Assembly: GCA_027023115.1 (NCBI GenBank)
Contig: JALVWZ010000273.1
Coordinates: 1-9,239 of the forward strand
Length of the DNA stretch: 9,239 bases
Direction of reading: 5' to 3'
Source of the DNA: Thermaceae bacterium
Lineage (GTDB): Bacteria; Deinococcota; Deinococci; Deinococcales; Marinithermaceae
Part shown: in pieces, positions 5,015-9,239 of the stretch
Position numbering within the stretch: position 1 is the first letter of the stretch
Layout of the letters: each line of letters starts with the position of its first letter
Program-made: the position numbers and the translations under genes
The notes under the pieces: generated by a model
Database searches by the model: none
Told to the model about the DNA's origin: nothing
Seen by the model: the letters and a program-made list of their open reading frames with translations, nothing else

Positions 5015-5020
5015 TAGAAT
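5015..5020 (+). promoter_or_regulatory. Possible -10 box upstream of or within the start of the ArdC-like gene
   Basis: TAGAAT matches the TANNNT pattern and overlaps the ATG at 5019. If used, transcription would begin near 5027 and the in-frame GTG at 5037, with AGAGG (5027-5031) before it, would be the start. No good -35 is visible, so read-through from the arsenic operon is at least as likely. Confidence 0.3.
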
Positions 5021-5852
5021 GGGAGCAGAGGCGAGCGTGCATCAGAGTCCGTTGTTCCCCGACTGGCAACCACCGGCCGCGGCCGGTGAAGAGCGCCTTG
5101 CCGAGCTGCGGGCGTTTGACGAGCTGGGCCACCTGGCGCGTCGCTATCGCGACAGCCGCACCTTTGGCAGCCTGCTCGACTTCGTGATCAAGATGCGCGA
5201 TCTCTCGCCCTACAACGCCGCGTTGCTACACGTCCAAAAACCAGCGGCCAGCATGGTGCGTACCGCCGCCGAGTGGCTGCAGTTGGGCCGGCAGCCACTG
5301 CCCGGGGCGCAGCCGGCCTTGCTCTTGCACCCCGGCGGACCTCTGCAGTTCGTGTTCGACGTGAGCGAAACCAGCGGCGCCCCGGTAGCGCTGCCTGCGG
5401 CGGAGCCCGTAGACGTCGGCGCCCGCCTGGAAAATACCATCGAGCGGGTCCGACGCGAGGGCGTAGCGGCGGTAGGTCCGCTCTTCGAGCAGGAGCCTCG
5501 TGGCCGCCTGCGCCGCGGCAAAGCCGGCGAGGCGCCCTTTACCATCGGCCTGGACGAAGCCCAGGACGAAGCCGCCCGCTATTCCACGCTGGTCTACGAA
5601 CTGGCGCGGCTATTTTTGGGTCATCTGGGGGAGTGCCCGGGCTGCGACTGGCCCTCACGCCCGCCCGCCGACGACATCAGCGGCCGCTTCGAAGCCGGGG
5701 CGGCGGCGGCCATCGTTTGCGGGCGCGCCGGCGTACCCACCGAGGCCGGCGCCTTCGTGCGCGGCTACTTGCAAAACTTCGCCGAGGTGCCCGAGCTGAG
5801 CCTAGACCTCTTGCTCAGGGTCAGCGGCCGTCTCGAGCGCCTCGGCAAGTGA
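5019..5852 (+). CDS. ArdC-like N-terminal domain protein with degenerate HExxH metallopeptidase domain
   Basis: The 277-residue soluble protein has two recognisable parts. Residues about 45-115 (FGSLLDFVIKMRDLSPYNAALL, then MVRTAAEWLQLGRQ) resemble the ArdC N-terminal ssDNA-binding domain, in which SPxNAxLL and a WxxLGR block are typical. Residues about 186-252 follow the ImmA/IrrE or antirestriction peptidase layout (YSTLVYELARLFLGHLG ... RFEAGAAAAIVCGRAGV ... YL), but the expected HELAH reads Tyr193-Glu-Leu-Ala-Arg197 and the second Glu of the EAE-like helix reads Gly227. Both zinc histidines are lost, so it is probably catalytically inactive. A CPGC pair (206-209) follows directly. The gene lies 27 bases after arsC on the same strand and may be read with it, though nothing links it to arsenic. 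The start may be ATG 5019 or GTG 5037, the latter having the better ribosome binding site. It converges on the next gene with a 12-base gap. Confidence 0.72.
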   Translation: MGAEASVHQSPLFPDWQPPAAAGEERLAELRAFDELGHLARRYRDSRTFGSLLDFVIKMRDLSPYNAALLHVQKPAASMVRTAAEWLQLGRQPLPGAQPALLLHPGGPLQFVFDVSETSGAPVALPAAEPVDVGARLENTIERVRREGVAAVGPLFEQEPRGRLRRGKAGEAPFTIGLDEAQDEAARYSTLVYELARLFLGHLGECPGCDWPSRPPADDISGRFEAGAAAAIVCGRAGVPTEAGAFVRGYLQNFAEVPELSLDLLLRVSGRLERLGK

Positions 5853-5863
5853 GCGCTTTGCGC
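5853..5863. terminator. Tiny hairpin between convergent genes
   Basis: GCGC-TTT-GCGC (5853-5863) fills the 12-base gap between the two convergent stops. The stem is only 4 bp with no T-run on either side, so a bidirectional terminator role is weakly supported. Confidence 0.2.
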
Positions 5864-5864
5864 G

Positions 5865-6554
5865 TTACTTGTTCTTCATTTCGTCGAGCAGCTCCCGGGC
5901 CTGCTGCTGGTCCATTTTGTCGGCGTAGGTCCGGGCCGGCAGTTCCAGGGCTTTTTCGAGCTGCACCCGGGCCTCTTTGTACCGCTTCATACGGTAAAGG
6001 GCAAAGCCATACTCCAAGCGATGCGCTACCTCGTTGGGCTCGAGCTTGATGGCCTTTTCGAACAGCGGCTTGACGTTGTCGATGCTGGCGCCATAGAGCC
6101 AACCCACACCCTTTTGAGCCAACTCCAGGTTCCAGATCGCCAGCGCCACCAGAGCGCTGACGTGCCTGGGATTCAGCTTAAGCGCTTTATTGAGGTTGTC
6201 GCGTACCGAGCTGGCCAGACCGAGGCTGGAGAGAATACCCCTAAACTGGGCCAGCCGCCCCTGAGCACGGGCCAACTCGAAGTAACCCTCGGCATAGTTC
6301 GGATCGCTCTTGACCGCTTTCTTGGCAGCCTGCTCGGCCTTTTCGTACCAGGACTCTCTTTCTTTGTCGGTACTGGCTTTGAGATTGGCATAGAGAACCG
6401 CCGCCTGCGCCGCCAGCGCGTAACCTTTGGCGGTGTGCAACGAAAGGGCCTCCTGGTAAGCATCCTTGTACGAACCCTGGTCAATCAGGGCTTCAGGATT
6501 GGCCCAGGCGAGTGCAGCGAAGAGAACCAAGGCCAGTGTAAGTATTTTGCGCAT
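5865..6554 (-). CDS. Secreted tetratricopeptide-repeat (TPR) protein
   Basis: The 229-residue protein has an N-terminal signal peptide: MRK, a hydrophobic core ILTLALVLFAALAWA and a likely signal peptidase I site after Ala18 (AWA before NPE). The rest is helical with TPR-like pairs: YAEGYFELARAQGRLAQ, then VSALVALAIWNLELAQKG, and the clearest copy near VAHRLEYGFALYRMKRYKEARVQLEKALEL in the last 60 residues. TPR arrays are protein-interaction scaffolds; no enzymatic motif is present. The ribosome binding site AAGGAGG (read on the minus strand, 6565-6559) lies four bases before the ATG, which fixes the start. It is divergent from the larger TPR membrane protein, with 76 bases between them. A periplasmic or envelope function is inferred; the specific role is unknown. 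Confidence 0.85.
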   Translation of the reverse strand: MRKILTLALVLFAALAWANPEALIDQGSYKDAYQEALSLHTAKGYALAAQAAVLYANLKASTDKERESWYEKAEQAAKKAVKSDPNYAEGYFELARAQGRLAQFRGILSSLGLASSVRDNLNKALKLNPRHVSALVALAIWNLELAQKGVGWLYGASIDNVKPLFEKAIKLEPNEVAHRLEYGFALYRMKRYKEARVQLEKALELPARTYADKMDQQQARELLDEMKNK

Positions 6555-6579
6555 GTCGCCTCCTTAGAACTTGCCGTTT

Positions 6580-6585
6580 ATTCTA
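6580..6585 (-). promoter_or_regulatory. Possible -10 box for the secreted TPR gene
   Basis: Read on the minus strand, this is TAGAAT, 25 bases upstream of the ATG and before the AAGGAGG ribosome binding site. No convincing -35 box is seen at 16-18 bases, so support is partial. Confidence 0.4.
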
Positions 6586-6618
6586 GCAAAATACGGCGCG
6601 TCCAAATGGTGCTCGTGC

Positions 6619-6624
6619 TAAAGT
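6619..6624 (+). promoter_or_regulatory. -10 box of a probable leaderless transcript for the TPR membrane protein
   Basis: TAAAGT lies exactly six bases before the ATG at 6631, the same geometry as at arsR, and no Shine-Dalgarno sequence precedes this ATG. The -35 region (about 6596-6601) is GC-rich and poor. Confidence 0.45.
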
Positions 6625-6630
6625 CTAGGT

Positions 6631-8154
6631 ATGCTCTGGAGGATCGCAGCACTGTGGGTTTTTCTTTCCATGGCCGCCGCCCAATTCAACCCTGGCCCGG
6701 CCGAATATTATTACCAGTGCCGCACTCTCTACACCAAACACGTACTAACTGGCGCTGCCGCTGCTTGCGAGCTGTCCTTGACGGCCAACTCCGACTACGT
6801 GCCCGCGCTCAAGCTACTGGCGCGGATCTACCTCGACGAAAAGCGGGTGGACGAAGCCGGCGATCTGATAGACCACCTTTCCAAGCTGGCCCCCGACGAC
6901 CTCGAGACCCGCACCCTCAGCGCCCGCTTCCTGCTCGTCAAAGGGCGTTACCGTCAGGCGCTGGAGATGAGCCGGCACGTCCCCGGAGCCGAGGCCTCCC
7001 TTATCCGCGGCCGCGCTTTGGAAAAGCTGGGGCGTTTCAACGAGGCGCTGGCGGCTTACCGCGAAGCAGCGCTTTTAGGCCGTGAAGAAGGCCGCGTATA
7101 CGCCGCCGAGCTGCTGGAACGAATGCACCGCCCCAGCGAAGCGCTCGAGGAGCTTGGAGACCTCGAAGGGCCCGAACTAGCCCCGCTCAAAGGGCGCCTG
7201 CTGCTCAGCGCCGGCCGCCTGCCGGAGGCAGCGGCAACCCTGGAAGGAGCTCTCAAGGAGCTACCAAGCAGCGACGAGCGCTACGCCGAGGCGTTGCGTA
7301 CCCTGGCGATCAGCTATTACGGCATGGGCAAAATAGGCAAGGGCAACCTGGTGCTCAGCCAGCTCGGCGGCAGCAGTGACCTGGTAGGTGGCCTATTGCG
7401 CGCCAGCTGGCTCTGGCTCTTTGGAGCGTTGCTGCTGGCTGCTTTACACCTCTACGGCGAGAGCCGCATCGAGCCCATTAGCACCCTGGAGGTGCGCGAG
7501 GACTATACCTGGGGGGTAGGCCGCCTATACGCGGTCTTTGCCCTGAGCTGGCTGGTCGGGGGCGCGGTGGCCCTGCTCGCGGGTTGGTGGCTCTACCACA
7601 ACCTGCTGGCCGCGTTCACGCCCGTCCAGGCCGACCTGGTACGGCCCCTGTTTTTCCTGAGCGCCGCAGCGACTATGGCGCTGGCGGCCCTAACCGTGCT
7701 CCGGCATACGCCCGAAGAAGCTCCCCCGCCCCTTGGCAAACGGGAAAACTGGATCGAAGGCCTTTGGGTGGGAACCTTGCTGGCTCTGCTGGTAGTGGGT
7801 TTTGCTTGGCTGCGACCGCGGTTGCCTTGGTTGCACCCGCTGCCCTTCAACCCGCTCCTCTATAGCGGCGCACTGGCCGTCGCCGGCATGGCTCTAGCAG
7901 AGCCGCTATTGCGCGTGGTGGCGCCCACCGTCTTCCGGGTTCGCTACGGAGCTGGCTTAGCGCCGCTGTTCGCGATTCTCACCGGCGGCCTGGTCTGGCT
8001 CTCGCCGTTGGTGTTGTGGTGGTCTGCGGCCGCTTTTCTCTACTGGGTGCGGCACCGCTTCGCCGGCATTTGGCCCAATATGGCCGGCTGGCTAACCGCG
8101 GCCCTGATTCTTCTTCTAGTTGGCCTTTTGCCCTCGATTAGGGCGCTCTTCTAG
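6631..8154 (+). CDS. TPR-repeat protein with C-terminal multi-pass membrane domain, function unknown
   Basis: I do not recognise this 507-residue protein as a named family. It begins with a signal-like segment (MLWRIAALWVFLSMAAA, cleavable after about residue 17), followed by a helical region of about 30-240 with TPR character (for example ALKLLARIYLDEKRVDEAGDLI, ALEKLGRFNEALAAYREAALL and LKGRLLLSAGRLPEAAATLEGAL). The rest, from about residue 249, contains about eight hydrophobic segments, the first LWLFGALLLAALHLY and the last WLTAALILLLVGLLPSI. If the N-terminal segment is a signal peptide, the TPR region lies outside the cytoplasm; Cys30 and Cys46 could then form a disulfide. The ATG lacks a ribosome binding site and follows a -10 box by six bases. 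It is divergent from the secreted TPR protein and ends two bases before the SAM hydrolase gene, with which it is probably co-transcribed. Confidence 0.8.
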   Translation: MLWRIAALWVFLSMAAAQFNPGPAEYYYQCRTLYTKHVLTGAAAACELSLTANSDYVPALKLLARIYLDEKRVDEAGDLIDHLSKLAPDDLETRTLSARFLLVKGRYRQALEMSRHVPGAEASLIRGRALEKLGRFNEALAAYREAALLGREEGRVYAAELLERMHRPSEALEELGDLEGPELAPLKGRLLLSAGRLPEAAATLEGALKELPSSDERYAEALRTLAISYYGMGKIGKGNLVLSQLGGSSDLVGGLLRASWLWLFGALLLAALHLYGESRIEPISTLEVREDYTWGVGRLYAVFALSWLVGGAVALLAGWWLYHNLLAAFTPVQADLVRPLFFLSAAATMALAALTVLRHTPEEAPPPLGKRENWIEGLWVGTLLALLVVGFAWLRPRLPWLHPLPFNPLLYSGALAVAGMALAEPLLRVVAPTVFRVRYGAGLAPLFAILTGGLVWLSPLVLWWSAAAFLYWVRHRFAGIWPNMAGWLTAALILLLVGLLPSIRALF

Positions 8155-8156
8155 CA

Positions 8157-8909
8157 TTGCGAACCGTCTACTTTTTATCCGACTTCGGCTGCCGCGACGT
8201 TTACGCGGGAGTCGTCCGCGCCGTCGTCGCCGCCCGCGCTCCGGCGGCGCGGCTGCTCGACCTGGCCCACGACCTGCCCGCCGGCGACGTGCGTCATGCA
8301 GCTTTTCAGGCATACGCCGCCCAGCCCTTTTTAGCAACAAACGGCGTGTTGCTGGCGGTGGTGGACCCCGGCGTCGGCAGCGAACGGTGGGCCCTGGCGG
8401 TGCGTGGCGAGCGGCTTTGGTACGTAGCCCCCGACAACGGGCTGCTCAGCTTTGCTCTTGAGCGCGACCCGCCGCAGTCCGCCTGGCGGCTGCAGCCGGA
8501 ACGTTATACGGATAGGCCGGTAAGTAACACCTTCCACGGCCGCGACGTCTTCGCGCCGGCGGCGGCGCTGCTGGCCGCCGGGGTTCCACCGGCGGCCCTG
8601 GGCGAAGAAGTGGATCCCAACGAGCTAAAGCGATTGCCGCTAAGTATCGTTGTGGGCAACGAGGGCGAGGTGCTCACCTTCGACCGCTTCGGTAATGCTA
8701 TCACCAACCTGCGGCCGCAGGGAACGCCGGAGGCGGCGCACCTGGTAGGCCGCCGGGTTCCTTTTAAAAATACCTTCGCCGACGTTCCCGAGGGAGAAAC
8801 GGTAGCCTACCTGGGCTCGGCGGGATTAGTCGAGATAGCCGTGCGCGGCGGCTCGGCGCGCGAGGCATTGGGACTACACATGGGAGACGAGGTCCAGACT
8901 TGCAGCTAA
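8157..8909 (+). CDS. S-adenosylmethionine hydrolase (SAM hydroxide adenosyltransferase, DUF62 family)
   Basis: The 250-residue cytoplasmic enzyme belongs to PF01887 (DUF62), whose members split S-adenosylmethionine with water-derived hydroxide into adenosine and methionine. Visible blocks are VYFLSDFG (4-11), VVDPGVGSER (68-77), APDNGLL (91-97), NTFHGRDVFAPAAA (124-137) and FDRFGNAITNL (175-185). Asp70, Arg77 and His127 occupy the places of the Asp-Arg-His catalytic triad described for archaeal homologues. Length is typical. The TTG start at 8157 comes two bases after the preceding stop; no nearby ATG or GTG gives a full N-terminal strand, so TTG with coupled translation is preferred. The family call is firm; the physiological reason for destroying SAM here is unknown. 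Halogenases of the related family need other active-site features that I did not see. Confidence 0.92.
   Translation: MRTVYFLSDFGCRDVYAGVVRAVVAARAPAARLLDLAHDLPAGDVRHAAFQAYAAQPFLATNGVLLAVVDPGVGSERWALAVRGERLWYVAPDNGLLSFALERDPPQSAWRLQPERYTDRPVSNTFHGRDVFAPAAALLAAGVPPAALGEEVDPNELKRLPLSIVVGNEGEVLTFDRFGNAITNLRPQGTPEAAHLVGRRVPFKNTFADVPEGETVAYLGSAGLVEIAVRGGSAREALGLHMGDEVQTCS
8889..8892 (+). promoter_or_regulatory. Ribosome binding site supporting the TTG start of the HNH gene
   Basis: GAGG lies seven bases upstream of TTG 8900, inside the 3' end of the SAM hydrolase gene. It supports this unusual start codon, with no in-frame ATG in the first half of the gene. Confidence 0.5.
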
Positions 8910-9205
8910 AAGAATCGAAAAAGCGCCTGGTTTGGGGAAAAGGTACGGTCGTTACTGGGCGTAACCCGTCCTCATGGCGTAGGGACGCATGCGGATCTCT
9001 TATTCATTACGAAGAATATGGCCAAGAAAGCGAACACGGATGGGAAGCAGACCACATAATTCCAAGGAGCAAAGGCGGTAGCAACCATACCGACAATCTT
9101 CGCCCATTGCATTGGAAAACAAACCGGTATCGCTCCAACGATACTCTCGATTGCAAAAAGCACGCCCGGCTCAGTCCGCGAAGGCGTCGCGTAAAGCGGG
9201 CATGA
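8900..9205 (+). CDS. Small HNH endonuclease
   Basis: This 101-residue protein has the full core of a compact HNH nuclease: a leading WGKG...GRNPSSWRRDACGSLI (12-35), YGQESEHGWEADHIIPRSKGG (40-60) and NHTDNLRPLHWKTN (62-75). Asp51-His52 starts the ββα-metal motif, and Asn66, His71 and Asn75 are candidate metal- or DNA-contacting residues. Such single-domain proteins nick or cut DNA; stand-alone copies of this type are widespread but poorly studied. TTG 8900 with GAGG upstream is the best start and overlaps the SAM hydrolase by ten bases. The gene is visibly richer in A and T than its neighbours, suggesting recent acquisition. The last residues (LSPRRRRVKRA) are strongly basic and run antisense over the end of a probable minus-strand gene, so the natural C-terminus may be an accident of insertion. 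Confidence 0.85.
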   Translation: MQLKESKKRLVWGKGTVVTGRNPSSWRRDACGSLIHYEEYGQESEHGWEADHIIPRSKGGSNHTDNLRPLHWKTNRYRSNDTLDCKKHARLSPRRRRVKRA

Positions 9206-9239
9206 ACTCGTGCGCTGCCAGGTCGAGACTGATCGGGGT
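9171..9239 (-). CDS. C-terminal end of an unknown gene, truncated by the window edge
   Basis: On the minus strand a frame enters at 9239 and ends at a TGA read at 9173-9171. It encodes 22 residues, beginning TPISLDLAAHEFMPAL and ending RDAFAD. Nearly all third codon positions are G or C, as in the genuine genes of this window and unlike the HNH gene. It overlaps the last 35 bases of the HNH gene on the opposite strand. The family cannot be recognised from so little. That this is a real gene is an inference from codon bias and the unbroken frame. Confidence 0.45.
   Translation of the reverse strand, partial: TPISLDLAAHEFMPALRDAFAD

Noticed and set aside
4992..5018. Intrinsic terminator after arsC
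   Set aside because: GC-rich with short self-complementary pieces (GCCGGC-type), but no clear stem-loop with a T-run, so no terminator is called and read-through is left open.
4524..5132. 202-codon minus-strand frame over arsC
   Set aside because: Antisense of a firmly identified arsC; the product is low complexity (Gly, Ala, Arg, Pro) and crosses into the next gene without a ribosome binding site.
5273..6049. 258-codon + strand frame overlapping the ArdC-like gene and the TPR gene
   Set aside because: Arg/Gly/Ala-rich shadow translation crossing a convergent gene junction; no motif.
6021..7085. 354-codon + strand frame across the divergent TPR promoters
   Set aside because: It spans antisense of the TPR gene, the promoter region and the wrong frame of the large TPR gene, with Arg/Pro-rich low-complexity content in the second half.
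1..9239. CRISPR array or other long repeat array
   Set aside because: No regularly spaced direct repeats of 20 bases or more were seen anywhere in the window.

Overview
The window is GC-rich, bacterial and densely coded. Compact overlapping genes, GTG and TTG starts, and two genes whose start codon lies six bases after a TANNNT -10 box (typical leaderless mRNAs) fit Deinococcota, probably the Thermus/Oceanithermus/Marinithermus side. That placement is inferred from sequence style and protein flavour, not from a database match.

Layout. Positions 1-138 hold the 3' end of an insertion sequence: the last 37 codons of a DDE transposase plus its presumed terminal repeat. A tRNA-Thr (anticodon CGT, CCA encoded) follows at 177-251. 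Its best -35 box falls on the last six bases of the IS, and a hairpin sits downstream. A short gene-free stretch (252-446) carries an 11-bp tandem repeat and an inverted repeat.

Positions 447-4991 form one tightly packed eight-gene arsenic operon on the + strand: arsR, a COG0701/ArsP-type permease, a cysteine-free BASS/ACR3-like transporter, a carboxymuconolactone-decarboxylase-like protein without its CxxC, a CxxS glutaredoxin-like protein, a TauE/SafE (TSUP) anion permease, a small CxxC thioredoxin and a thioredoxin-type arsenate reductase arsC. Neighbours overlap by 4-7 bases or lie at most 25 bases apart. The likely logic is that ArsR releases the operon when it binds As(III) through cysteines, ArsC reduces arsenate with electrons from the small thioredoxin, and one or more of the three permeases exports the product. 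The roles of the CMD protein, the glutaredoxin-like protein and TSUP are not obvious, and they are what makes the cluster unusual.

Positions 5019-5852 encode an ArdC-like protein fused to a protease-like domain whose HExxH motif reads YELAR, so it looks like a dead metallopeptidase. Convergent to it is a secreted TPR protein (5865-6554, minus strand). Divergent from that is a 507-residue protein with a signal peptide, an extracytoplasmic TPR region and about eight membrane segments (6631-8154). It is coupled, with a 2-base gap, to an S-adenosylmethionine hydrolase (8157-8909, TTG start). A small AT-richer HNH endonuclease (8900-9205, TTG start) overlaps the end of that gene. Its basic tail runs antisense over the apparent 3' end of another gene entering from the right on the minus strand (9171-9239).
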